Assembly (NCBI GenBank): GCA_963720765.1
Contig: CAVRGS010000002.1
Location: 1,054,001 to 1,118,000 of the forward strand
Direction of reading: 5' to 3'
Length of the DNA: 64,000 nt
From: DASUAS01 sp963720765
Lineage (GTDB): Bacteria; Actinomycetota; Acidimicrobiia; IMCC26256; DASPTH01
Under the pieces are notes generated by a model. That model searched no databases. It was not told the origin of the DNA and was given only the letters and a program-made list of their open reading frames with translations. The translations under genes were made by a program, and so were the position numbers. Of this stretch, positions 9,112-18,276 are shown piece by piece (within the stretch, counting starts at the first letter, position 1; the number at the start of each line of letters is the position of its first letter).

Positions 9112-9955
9112 CTAGGGGTCGAGGTGTTGGGCGACGAGGGCGTTGAACGCGGTGCTGAGGGTGGCGGCGACGGGGCCGGGCACCGACGGGAGGGCGCGGT
9201 CGTCGACGTGGGAGATGGGCTGGACCTCGCGCGTGGTGGACGTGAGGAAGGCCTCGTCGGCGTCGCGGAGCGCATCGAGGGAGAGCGGGGACTCGTCGAC
9301 GGTGATGCCGGCCGCGTCGGCGAGCTCGATGACCAGCGCGCGCGTGACGCCGAGCAGGCAGCCCGACGAAGCCGGCGGCGTCGCCACGTTGCCGTCCTGC
9401 ACCACGAACACGTTCGAACCGGTGGCTTCGCACAGCTCGTCGCGGGTGTTGGCGAAGATCGCCTCGCTCGCGCCGCGTTCGTGCGCGTAGCGCGAGCGCG
9501 CGCACGTTCTCGGCGTACGACGTGGTCTTCAGCCCCGCGGTCGCGCCGCGGTCGTTGCGCACCCACGGCACGATGACCACGCTCACCGAATCGGGCCACG
9601 GGCGCAACTGACTGCTGGCGATCACCACCGTCGGTCCGCCGTCGCCGCGCTCGGAACCCAGCGGGGCCTCGCCACCCGTCACCGTGATGCGAAGTCGCGC
9701 TTCGTCGTGGCCGTTGGCCGACAGCACCTCGCACGCGGCGTCGCGCAGCGCGTCGCGGTCGGGCACCGCAAGGCCGAGGCCCGACGCGGAGTGCGCCAGC
9801 CGGTCGAGGTGGCGGGTCCACGCGAACGGCTCACCGCCGTAGACCCGGATGGTCTCGAACACGCCGTCGCCCACCAGCAACCCGTGGTCGAAGGGGGAGA
9901 TGCGGGCTTCGTCGACGGTGGTCAGCCCGCCGTCGACCCACACGTACTCGCTCAC
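9112..9955 (-). CDS. pabC: Class IV aminotransferase, probable 4-amino-4-deoxychorismate lyase
   Basis: About 281 residues of the PLP fold-type IV family. The sequence includes VWVDGGLTTVDEARISPFDHGLLVGDG (N-terminal domain), FETIRVYGGEPFAWTRHLDRL, the PLP-Lys region AGLKTTSYAENV and C-terminal SSGCLLGVTRALVIELA and FLTSTTREVQPI. Branched-chain and D-amino acid aminotransferases share this fold. The assignment as PabC rests on the 4-bp GTGA overlap with pabB just upstream, which gives aminodeoxychorismate to p-aminobenzoate for folate. One frame change near 9495 gives a net +1. Confidence 0.75.
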
Positions 9956-11273
9956 GACGCCACCCGGGTCGGCGTGGGCATCCGCACGCTCGCGGTCTCG
10001 GCGCCCGCCACCGCGAGCAGCCGCGCCGCCTTGAGCTCGGTCTCGGCCCACTCGGCGTCGGGTCGGGAGTCGGCGACGATGCCACCGCCCACCGAGAAGT
10101 GCGTGGACCCGGCACCGGGGGAGCCGAGGACGGTGAACGTGCGGATGGCCACGGCGAGATCGGCGGTGACGAGGGCGGGGTCGCCGGCTGACGTGTCGAT
10201 CCAGCCCAGCGCGCCGCAGTAGATGCCGCGCCGCACCGGCTCGAGGTCTTCGATCGCCTGCAGCACGCGCGGCTTCGGTGCGCCGGTGACCGACGCAGGC
10301 GGGAACGTCGCGCGCACGAGCGCGCCGAGCCCGACGTCGTCGCGCAGGCGACCCTGCACCGTGCTCACGAGGTGGTGCAGACCCGGGATGCGACTCGACC
10401 GCGCACAGCTCGGGCACGCGCACCGACCCGGCGGTGCACACGCGCCCGAGGTCGTTGCGCGCGAGGTCGACGATCATCACGTTCTCGGCGTGGTCCTTGT
10501 CGCTGGCGCGCAGTGCGGCACGGGTGGCCGCGGTGCCCTTGATCGGTCGCGTCTCGACGTTCGCGGTGGCGGAGTCGGAGGTAGCGCTCGGGTGATGCCG
10601 ACACCACCGCGATCCCCGGGCCCAGCTCCGGCAGCTGCAACAACGCGAGGTGCGGCGCGGGGTGCGCGTGCGCGAGCGCGCCGTGGAGCGCGACGGGATC
10701 GAGCGCGTCGTCGCACGTGAGCCGGCGCGTCAGGTTGACCTGGTAGCACTCGCCGGCGCGCAGGAGCTCGAGCACGGTGGCGACGCGGTCGGCGTACTCG
10801 TCGCGATCGAGACCGCTGTGCCAACGCGTCGGCGGGCTCGGCGGGCTCGGCGGAGACGGCGGAGACGGTGGTGACGGAGGACACGCGGCGAGCGGTGCGC
10901 GCGCCGCGATCGCCCGGTCGAGGAGGTCACGCGCGGTGCCGGTGCCGCGCACCCGGATGCCGCCCCGGGCGTCGATCACCGCGACGGCGTCGAACCGGGC
11001 GAACGCGAGGTCGGGCACCGTCGTGGCCTCCAGCGACGCGCCGCGGGCGACGACCCGCTCGGCGGCGTGCCCGAGCTCGAACGAGCACCAGCCCACCCAG
11101 AAGCCGGGCGTCAGGTCGTCGAGGGCGGCGAACGCGTCGGAGCCGGACGCGACGCGCACCTCGGCCGGCGCGACCCCCACCACGGTGGAACGGCCGCGCC
11201 GCACGGCGGCGGCCCCGGCACCGGGGGGCAGGCTGTTGACCAGCCCGGACGCGACGAGGTCGGCGTGGCGCAC
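9952..11273 (-). CDS. pabB: Aminodeoxychorismate synthase component I
   Basis: About 440 residues of the chorismate-binding family. The N-terminal part has FWVGWCSFELGHAAERVV. The catalytic domain has SGLDRDEYADRVATVLELLRAGECYQVNLTRRL, VSASPERYLRLR, ETRPIKGT, ENVMIVDLARNDLGRVC, LHHLVSTVQGRL, TFPPASVTGAPK and the end block GGGIVADSRPDAEWAETELKAARLL. It aminates chorismate with ammonia from a PabA-type amidotransferase (not in this window). Frame changes near 10570 and 10385 fit two extra bases. A Pro/Pro/Ser tandem repeat lies between the domains near residue 145. GTG 11273 is 6 nt after a TACGGT hexamer. Confidence 0.85.
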
Positions 11274-11279
11274 CGGACC

Positions 11280-11285
11280 ACCGTA
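11280..11285 (-). promoter_or_regulatory. Leaderless -10 of pabB
   Basis: TACGGT on the minus strand, 6 nt before the pabB GTG at 11273; no clear -35. Confidence 0.35.
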
Positions 11286-11366
11286 CAAGGCCGCTACCGG
11301 GCGGGCTCCGGTTGATCCCGGCCGCCTCCACGCCGTTCGCGACCCGTTCGAGCCGGACCCTCTCGG

Positions 11367-11372
11367 TACCAT
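11367..11372 (+). promoter_or_regulatory. Leaderless -10 of the cell-surface cluster
   Basis: TACCAT, 9 nt before the GTG at 11382 that opens the LCP gene. It may drive the two LCP genes. Confidence 0.35.
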
Positions 11373-11381
11373 GACCGGACC

Positions 11382-12804
11382 GTGAGATCTCCCCTCGCCG
11401 CTGTGCGCGCGCTCTCCGGACGGATCGTCATCGCGATCGTGCTGTGCACGCTCGTGATGGGCGCGGCGGTCTTCCGGATCAACAGCTACATCGACGACCG
11501 GATCGACGAGATCCCGCGCGTCGGGCTCAACGTCGCGCCCGCGTCGAGCAGCGCGACCAACTTCCTCATCATCGGCTCCGACACCCGCTCGTTCGTGCAG
11601 AGCGAGGCGGACAAGAACGCCTTCACCGATGCCGACACCACCACCGACGGCCCGGCGCGCTCCGACACGATGATGGTGCTCCACGCCGATGGTGACGCGA
11701 GCTACGTGGTCTCGTTCCCGCGCGACCTCATGGTGAACGTGCCCGGCCTCGGGCGCCAGAAGATCAACGCCGCGTTCAACAAGGGACCGCAGCTGGTGAT
11801 CGACACGCTGCAGCAGGACTTCAACGTGCCGATCAACCACTACCTCGAGGTGAACTTCAAGTCGTTCGAGGGCATCGTGAACGCGGTCGGCTCGGTGCCG
11901 GTGTGGATCCCGTTCCAGATGCGCGACCAGCTCTCGGGTCTCGAGCCGTTCATGTACGGCCCCGGCTGCTATCACCTCGACGGTGCCACCGCCCTCGCCT
12001 ACGTGCGGGCACGCCACCTCGAGGAGTACAAGGACGGCAGGTGGGTCGACGCCAGCGGTCGTTCCGACCTCGACCGGATCGAACGCCAGCAGGACTTCAT
12101 CAAGCGCCTCGGGCGCATCGCGGTGACCCGGGCCACGGACGACCCGTCGATCGCGCCCGATCTCGCCGACCAGCTGATCCCCAACCTCACCGCCGACCAG
12201 GCGTTCGACCGCGACTCGTTCAACGAGCTGGTGCGCGCGTTCATGGGTCTCTCCGACGGCACGAACGGCGGCCCGATCTTCGAGACCCTGCCGTGGGACA
12301 TGGGTGACTCCGCCGGCTCCTATCTGGTCGAGAAGCAGCCCGAGGCCGACGCCGTCCTCGCCGTGCTGCGGGGTGAGGCGCCGATCCCCACGACCACGAC
12401 CGCGCCGCCGGCGAACACCGGCGGCAGCGGCGGTGGCACCACGCCCGCGGTTCGCCCGGTCGACGTGCGGGTCCAGGTGCTCAACGGCTCCGGGGTCCAG
12501 GGTGCCGCGGGCACCACGGCCCAGGACCTGCAACAGAAGGGCTTCGTCAACGGCGGCGCCGACAACTACGCGGCGGGACTCGTCGACCACACGCGAGATC
12601 CGCTACGCATCGTCCGACCTGGCCAAGGCCCAGTTGGTCCAGAGCGTCGTGCCGGGCGCCCAACTGGTGGCGGACTCCACGCTGTCAGGCACCGATATCG
12701 TGCTGGTCCTCGGGAAGGACTTCCACGGGCTCGGGAGCACGGCCACGACTGCAGCCCCCGAGGCGACGACCACCACGTTGTCGCCTGAAGCGGCCTGCGT
12801 CTGA
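11382..12804 (+). CDS. LytR-CpsA-Psr (LCP) family cell-wall glycopolymer ligase 1
   Basis: About 474 residues: a membrane anchor at residues 14-32 (RIVIAIVLCTLVMGAAVF), then an extracellular LCP domain. Catalytic and pyrophosphate-binding motifs are IIGSDTR, ARSDTMMVLHAD, VVSFPRDLMVNVPG, KINAAFNKGP, INHYLEVNFKSF and LAYVRARHLE. A Thr/Pro linker leads to a LytR_C domain (VRVQVLNGSGVQGAA ... TEIRYAS). LCP enzymes transfer undecaprenyl- or decaprenyl-linked polymers onto peptidoglycan. One frame change near 12590, inside LytR_C, gives a net +1. It is followed 20 bp later by a paralogue. Confidence 0.9.
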
Positions 12805-12824
12805 GGCCGGGAGGAACGGAGCGC

Positions 12825-14363
12825 ATGTCGGGGCCGGAGGCCAACGCGGGAAGTGAAGCGGAAGGAAGCACGCGCTGGCGCGGCTTCTGGGGCCGCCTCG
12901 TGATCGCGGTGCTCATCGCCAGCGCGTTCATGACCAGCGCGGTGGCGCTGGTCGACCGCGGGATCACCGAGCAGGTGGCCAAGATCCGCCGGGTGAAGGT
13001 CACCCTCGCGCCGCCGCCGCCAGGTGGCGCCAACTACCTGATCATCGGCTCCGACAGCCGCGCGTTCGTCGACACGTCGGGCAACGCCAACGACGCTGCC
13101 CAGTTCGGCGACCCGAACAGCGATCCCGACCTCGCCGGCCAGCGGTCCGACACGATGATGGTGGCCCACGTCGAACCGAGCGCCCAACGGACGTTCGTGG
13201 TGAGCTTCCCGCGCGACCTGATGGTCGACGTCCCCGGCACCCCTGGGAAGAGCCAGATCAACTCGGCGTACTCCCAGGGCGGGGCCGACCTCGTGGCCCA
13301 GACGCTCAAGGCCAACTTCGACATCGACATCAACCACTACCTCGAGGTCGACTTCAAGAGCTTCCGGGAGATCGTCGACGAGATCGGCAACGTGACGGTG
13401 TACGTGCCGGGCAAGATGCGCGACGACGTCGAGACGAACTTCAGCACCCCCTACGGCGGCGGTTGCTATGCGCTCAGTGGCGACGCCGCGCTCGCGTACG
13501 TCCGGGCTCGCCACCTCGAGATCGCCGATCCCAACGGCGACATCGTCGATCCCGACACGGGGGAGCACTGGAGCAAGTACGACAACTGGTCCGACCTCGA
13601 ACGCATCCAGCGCCAGCAGTACTTCATCAAGAAGCTGGCCGGGCTCGCGATCTCGAAGAGCCTGAGCGACCCGTTCCTCGCGCTGTCGCTGACCGACAAC
13701 GTGCTGAAGTACATCACCGCCGACCAGAACCTCAGCCGCGACGACGTCAACGCCCTGGTGCGGGCGTTCCGGACCGTGAACGTCAACGACACCAACTCGA
13801 TCCGGTTCACGACGCTGCCGTTCGAGACCTACCCCGAGAACCCCAACCGGGTGCAGGCGGCGCCCGAGGCGGCCGCGGTCGTCGACCAGCTGCGCACCTT
13901 CGGCGACGACACGCCGAAGCCCGCCGTCGTGCAGCCGTCGCAGGTGACGGTGCGCGTCACCGATGCCACCGGCACCAACGTGGCTCCGTCGGTGGTCGAG
14001 AAGCTCGCCGAGCAGGGGTTCCACGCGTCACAGGTGCAGGCGAGGCCGAAGGCGGGTGCGACCAGCACGTCGATGCCGGCCACCGTCGCGACCACCGAGA
14101 TCCGCTACGCCCCCTCGCAGGCCGAGGAGGCCAAGGCGCTCCTCGGCTACTTCCCCGACGCCAAGCTGGTGGCCGACGCCACCGCCGCCGACGCGGTGCA
14201 GCTGGTGCTGGGCACGTCGTTCCCGGGCGAGATCACGCTGCCGTCGACCACGACGACGGTGCCGCCCTCGACGGTGCCCGGCGCGCCGGCGACCACTGCT
14301 GCGGCGCCCACCACCACCACGACCACGGTGCCGCCCGCCCTCGCTGATCCCTGTCCGCAGTAA
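12825..14363 (+). CDS. LCP family cell-wall glycopolymer ligase 2
   Basis: 512 residues in an intact frame. It has a cytoplasmic tail, one membrane segment at residues 27-46 (LVIAVLIASAFMTSAVALVD) and an LCP domain with IIGSDSRAFV, QRSDTMMVAHVE, VVSFPRDLMVDVPG, QINSAYSQGG, INHYLEVDFKSF and LAYVRARHLEI. A LytR_C domain (VTVRVTDATGTNVAPSVV ... TEIRYAPSQAEEAKALLGYFP) and a Thr/Pro/Ala-rich tail follow. It is clearly a duplicate of the preceding gene, with a longer lid insertion after the SDSR motif. Paired LCP genes usually share partly redundant ligation of different surface polymers. ATG 12825 follows GGAGGAACGGAG. Confidence 0.92.
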   Translation: MSGPEANAGSEAEGSTRWRGFWGRLVIAVLIASAFMTSAVALVDRGITEQVAKIRRVKVTLAPPPPGGANYLIIGSDSRAFVDTSGNANDAAQFGDPNSDPDLAGQRSDTMMVAHVEPSAQRTFVVSFPRDLMVDVPGTPGKSQINSAYSQGGADLVAQTLKANFDIDINHYLEVDFKSFREIVDEIGNVTVYVPGKMRDDVETNFSTPYGGGCYALSGDAALAYVRARHLEIADPNGDIVDPDTGEHWSKYDNWSDLERIQRQQYFIKKLAGLAISKSLSDPFLALSLTDNVLKYITADQNLSRDDVNALVRAFRTVNVNDTNSIRFTTLPFETYPENPNRVQAAPEAAAVVDQLRTFGDDTPKPAVVQPSQVTVRVTDATGTNVAPSVVEKLAEQGFHASQVQARPKAGATSTSMPATVATTEIRYAPSQAEEAKALLGYFPDAKLVADATAADAVQLVLGTSFPGEITLPSTTTTVPPSTVPGAPATTAAAPTTTTTTVPPALADPCPQ

Positions 14364-14370
14364 CGCCTCG

Positions 14371-14376
14371 TACACT
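14371..14376 (+). promoter_or_regulatory. Leaderless -10 of rmlD
   Basis: TACACT, 8 nt before the rmlD GTG at 14385 and 8 nt after the stop of LCP ligase 2. Confidence 0.4.
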
Positions 14377-14384
14377 TCCGAGCC

Positions 14385-15234
14385 GTGCGGATCCTCATCA
14401 CCGGCGCGGCCGGTCAGGTCGGTGCCCGCGTGGTCGAAGCGCTGGACCGTGACCACACGGTCCTCGGTGCGGCCCGCGATGTCATCGACCTCGCCGATCG
14501 TGAGCAGGTCGAGCAGGTCGTGGCCGAGTTCGCGCCCGACGCGGTGGTCAACGCCGCGGCCATGACCAGCGTCGACGCCTGCGAACGCGACCCGGAACGA
14601 GCCTTCGCGGTGAACGCCCTGGGCGTGCGACACCTCGCGGTGGCGAGCGCGCGCCGAGGTGCCCACCTCGTCCACGTGTCCACCGACTACGTGTTCGACG
14701 GCGGGGCCACCCGTCCCTACGACGAGTGGGACGCAGTCCACCCGCTGTCCGAGTACGGCCGCTCCAAGCTCGGTGGTGAGCAGGAGGTCGAACGGCACGC
14801 GGCGTCCTGGGCGACCGTGCGCACGTCGTGGGTCTTCGGTCGACGTGGCACCGACCTCGTGAGTTGGGCCTTCGGCGCGTTCGATCGGGGCGAGCTCGAC
14901 GGCGTGCTCGCCGATCAGGTGAGCGTGCCCACGTACGCCCCCGACCTCGCCGACCTGCTGGCCCGGTTCGCGGTCGAGCGCCGCCGGGGTCTGTTCCACG
15001 TCACGAGCGGCAGCGAGGCGGTCACCCGTCACGAGTTGATCGTCACCGCGCTCCGGGCTCGAGGCGTCGACCCGACGCACGTCGCGCCCCTCGACGCTTC
15101 CGACCTCGACCGGCCCGCGGCGCGTCCACTCATGAGCGCGCTCGACAACCGCGCGCTGCGTCTCGCCGGGCTACCGTCGCTTGCGCCCGTGGCGCGACGC
15201 GGTCAGCGAGTACGTCAAGGACTGGGACGCATGA
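14385..15234 (+). CDS. rmlD: dTDP-4-dehydrorhamnose reductase
   Basis: About 283 residues of the SDR-extended fold. The NAD(P) motif is ITGAAGQVGARV, then VVNAAAMTSVDACERDPERAFAVNALG, VHVSTDYVFDGG and a catalytic Tyr-Lys in LSEYGRSKLGGEQ. The end PWRDAVSEYVKDWDA is typical of RmlD. It makes dTDP-L-rhamnose, the donor for the WbbL-type transferase in this cluster; rmlA, B and C are not seen here. An extra C near 15181 shifts the last 18 residues (net +1). Confidence 0.9.
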
Positions 15235-15300
15235 GCGAGCGTGGCGACGCGTGCTGCCACAGGTCGGGCCGCCGAGCAGCGAGCGAATCGTGGAGGCGGC

Positions 15301-16596
15301 ATGAGTGAGGTCGCGGTCGTCGGTGCCGGCTACGTGGGGCTCACCACCGCCGCGTGCCTGGCGCACATCGGGCACTCGGTCACCTGCGCCGATCTCGACG
15401 AGGAACGCGTCCGGGCACTGTCGAAGGGCGAGGTGCCGATCCTCGAAGAAGGACTGCCCGCGCTGGTCGCCGAGGGACTCGCGTCGCGTCGCCTGCGCTT
15501 CGTGGTGGGTGCCACGACCGCCGCGCGCACGGCCGAGTTCGTGTTCTTGTGCGTGCAGACCCCGCAGTCGGAGACGGGCGCGGCCGACCTCTCGGCGGTG
15601 GAGGCGGTGGTCCACGAGATCGCGCCGGTGCTGCGAGCGGGCACCGTCGTCGTCAACAAGTCGACGATGCCCGTGGGGTCCACCCAGTTCGTCGCGCGCC
15701 ACCTGAGCGAGGCCGGCGCCGGGAGTGAAGTGGGCGTGGCGTCGAACCCGGAGTTCCTGCGCGAGGGCACCGCGGTGCGCGACTTCCTCGAACCCGCGCG
15801 CGTCGTCATCGGCTGCGAGGACACCGCGGTCGCGGTCCGCGTGTCGGAGCTGTACCGCGAGGTGCAGGCACCGATCCTCGTGACCGATCCGGCGTCGGCC
15901 GAGATGATCAAGTACGCGTCGAACGCGTTCCTCGCCACGAAGATCTCGTTCATCAACGCCATTGCCAACCTGTGCGAAGCGGTCAACGCCGACGTGCGTG
16001 AGGTCGCGCTCGGCATGGGCTACGACACCCGCATCGGATTCGAGTTCCTGCACCCCGGCCCGGGATACGGCGGGTCGTGCTTCCCCAAGGACACCGCCGC
16101 GCTGATCCACACCGCCGACGCCGCGGGGTACGACTTCAGCCTGCTGCGCGGCGTGGTCGACGTGAACCAGCACCAGCACGAGCGCATCATCGAGAAGCTG
16201 CTCGCCGCCGCCGGGGGATCGCTGCACGACGTGGCCATCGGCGTGTGGGGCCTCACCTTCAAGGCCAACACCGACGACCTGCGCGACTCGCCCGCGCTGG
16301 TCGTGTGCCGTCGGCTCCTCGAAGAGGGCGCGCGGGTGCGCGCCTACGACCCCGCCGCCGGCGAGGCCGCGGGCGCGCGGGTCCCCGGCATCGAGATCGT
16401 GACCCACCCCTACGAGGCCGTGGCCGGCGCGCAGCTCCTGGCCCTGCTCACCGAGTGGGACGAATTCCGCTGGCTCGACTTCGCCCGCGTCGCCGAGGCG
16501 ATGGCGCCGCCGCGTGCACTGGTCGACGCCCGCAACCTGCTCGACCCCGGGGCGATGCGTCGCCGGGGCTTCGCTTATCAGGGCATCGGCCGCTGA
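15301..16596 (+). CDS. ugd: UDP-glucose 6-dehydrogenase
   Basis: 431 residues in an intact frame. The N-terminal Rossmann motif VVGAGYVGLTTAACLAHIGH is followed by FLCVQTPQSETGAADLSAV, VVNKSTMPVGST, NPEFLREGTAVRDFL, a catalytic Lys in EMIKYASNAFLATKISFINAI and the catalytic Cys260 in GGSCFPKD. The C-terminal domain has GLTFKANTDDLRDSPAL. It oxidises UDP-glucose twice to UDP-glucuronate. Its stop overlaps the start of the UDP-xylose synthase gene by one base, so the two form a clear two-step module. ATG 15301 was chosen because it directly precedes the Rossmann strand. Confidence 0.93.
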   Translation: MSEVAVVGAGYVGLTTAACLAHIGHSVTCADLDEERVRALSKGEVPILEEGLPALVAEGLASRRLRFVVGATTAARTAEFVFLCVQTPQSETGAADLSAVEAVVHEIAPVLRAGTVVVNKSTMPVGSTQFVARHLSEAGAGSEVGVASNPEFLREGTAVRDFLEPARVVIGCEDTAVAVRVSELYREVQAPILVTDPASAEMIKYASNAFLATKISFINAIANLCEAVNADVREVALGMGYDTRIGFEFLHPGPGYGGSCFPKDTAALIHTADAAGYDFSLLRGVVDVNQHQHERIIEKLLAAAGGSLHDVAIGVWGLTFKANTDDLRDSPALVVCRRLLEEGARVRAYDPAAGEAAGARVPGIEIVTHPYEAVAGAQLLALLTEWDEFRWLDFARVAEAMAPPRALVDARNLLDPGAMRRRGFAYQGIGR

Positions 16597-17534
16597 TGCC
16601 GCGAGCGGTCGTCACCGGCGGCGCCGGCTTCCTGGGGTCTCACCTCTGCGATCTGCTCCGCGCGCGTGAGTGGGACGTCGTGGCGGTGGACAACTTCCTC
16701 ACCGGCAACCCGGACAACGTCGCGCACCTCGCCGACGACGCCGCCTTCACCCTGGTGGAGCACGACGTCATCACCGGGATCCCGGTCGACGGCGCGGTCG
16801 ACGCGGTGCTGCACCTGGCGAGCCCGGCCAGCCCGCCCGAGTACCTCGCGCATCCCTTCGCAACGCTCGAGGTCGGCTCGATCGGTACGCGCCACGCACT
16901 CGACCTCGCGCGCGACAACGGCGCGCGCTTTCTCCTCGCGTCGACGAGCGAGATCTACGGCGACCCGCTCGTGCACCCGCAGCCCGAGACCTACCTCGGC
17001 AACGTCAACAGCGTCGGTCCGCGCGCGGTGTACGACGAAGCCAAGCGCTACGGCGAAGCGATCACGATGGCGTACCACCGCGAGTACGGCGTCGACACCA
17101 AGATCGTGCGGATCTTCAACACCTACGGCCCACGCTTGGCTGCGGCCGACGGGCGCGTGGTGTCGAACTTCCTCGCGCAGGCGATGCGGGGTGTACCGCT
17201 GACCGTGTACGGCGACGGCAAGCAGACTCGTTCCTTCTGCTTCGTGAGCGACGAGGTCGAGGGGTTGTGCGCGCTGCTCGAGTCCGACCACGTCGGCCCG
17301 TTGAACATCGGCAATCCCGTCGAGTTCTCGATGCTCGAGCTCGCCGAGCTCGTGCTCGAGGTCACCGGCAGCGCCAGCGACCTCGTGTTCGAGGCCCTGC
17401 CCGCCGACGACCCGAAGCAGCGCCGCCCTGACATCGCCCTCGCCGAGCGCGTGCTCGGTTGGCATCCTCGCGTCGACCTCCGCGAAGGTCTCGCCCGCAC
17501 GTACGACTGGTACCGGAGGCTTGGTGTCACCTGA
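16596..17534 (+). CDS. uxs: UDP-glucuronate decarboxylase (UDP-xylose synthase)
   Basis: 312 residues of the extended SDR family. The NAD motif is VVTGGAGFLGSHLCDLL. The sequence then reads HLASPASPPEYLAHPFATLEVGSIGTRHALDLA, LASTSEIYGDP, the UXS signature GNVNSVGPRAVYDEAKRYGE (Tyr-x-x-x-Lys), RIFNTYGPR and YGDGKQTRSFCFVSDEVEG. The segment 'ASPASP ... GNVN ... GPR..YDE.KR' separates UXS from dTDP-glucose dehydratases and epimerases. It converts UDP-glucuronate from Ugd into UDP-xylose. ATG 16596 overlaps the ugd stop. A gene this typical next to ugd is strong context. Confidence 0.88.
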   Translation: MPRAVVTGGAGFLGSHLCDLLRAREWDVVAVDNFLTGNPDNVAHLADDAAFTLVEHDVITGIPVDGAVDAVLHLASPASPPEYLAHPFATLEVGSIGTRHALDLARDNGARFLLASTSEIYGDPLVHPQPETYLGNVNSVGPRAVYDEAKRYGEAITMAYHREYGVDTKIVRIFNTYGPRLAAADGRVVSNFLAQAMRGVPLTVYGDGKQTRSFCFVSDEVEGLCALLESDHVGPLNIGNPVEFSMLELAELVLEVTGSASDLVFEALPADDPKQRRPDIALAERVLGWHPRVDLREGLARTYDWYRRLGVT

Positions 17535-18235
17535 CGAGACGCACGACTACCGCAAGCTGTCAGTGATCGTCCCCGTGTTCGACGAACGCAACACCGTGGT
17601 GGAGATCGTGCGCCGCATGCGCCAGGTCGAGCTGCCCGTCGACCTCGAGATCGTGATCGTCGACGACGGCAGCACCGACGGCACCCGTGACGTGCTGCGC
17701 CAACTCGCCGACAGCACCGTGCGCATCATCAACCACGACGTCAACCGGGGCAAGGGCGCGGCCATCCGCAGCGGTCTCGCGCACGTCACCGGCGAGCTCG
17801 TGCTCGTGCAGGACGCCGACCTCGAATACGACCCCGAGGACTGGCCCAAGCTGCTCAACCCGATCCTGCGCGGCAAGGCGCAGCGTCGTCTACGGCTCGC
17901 GCTTCACGGGCGAACGGCGCAACATGCTGTTCCTGCACTGGGTGGGCAACCGGTTCCTGTCACTGGTCACGAACGTGCTCTACAACACGACCCTCTCCGA
18001 CATGGAGACGTGTTACAAGCTCTTCGACCGGAAGGTGCTCGACGGCATCCCGCTCCGGGCGCAGCGCTTCGAGTTCGAGCCCGAGGTCACCGCGAAGGTC
18101 CTCCGGCGCGGCATCCGCATCTACGAGGTGCCGATCTCGTACACCGGCCGCGAGTTCGACGAGGGCAAGAAGATCACCTGGCGCGACGGCTTCGTCGCGC
18201 TGTGGACACTCGTCAAGTACCGCTTCGTCGACTGA
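17524..18235 (+). CDS. GT2 family glycosyltransferase, polyprenyl-phosphate type
   Basis: About 237 residues. The DPM1/GtrB-like GT-A core has LSVIVPVFDERNTVVEIVRRM, IVIVDDGSTDGTRDVL, NRGKGAAIRSGLAHVTGELVLVQDADLEY (DxD), VVYGSRF, NRFLSLVTNVLYNTTLSDMETCYKLFDR and FEFEPEVTAKVLRRGIRIYEVPISY. This subfamily transfers hexoses to polyprenyl phosphate or extends lipid-linked glycans; it lacks the C-terminal membrane helices of GtrB. One frame change near 17878 gives a net +1. GTG 17524 overlaps the end of the UXS gene. Confidence 0.82.
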
Positions 18236-18248
18236 CATGCCCTCGTCC

Positions 18249-18276
18249 GGACGGAGCGAACGGACGTGAGCGAGGG
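18249..18276 (-). repeat. 28-bp dispersed repeat, copy 2 (overlaps wbbL start)
   Basis: The reverse complement matches 2976-3003 at 26 of 28 positions. The element includes the GTG start codon of wbbL at 18266 and its first three codons. Confidence 0.55.
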
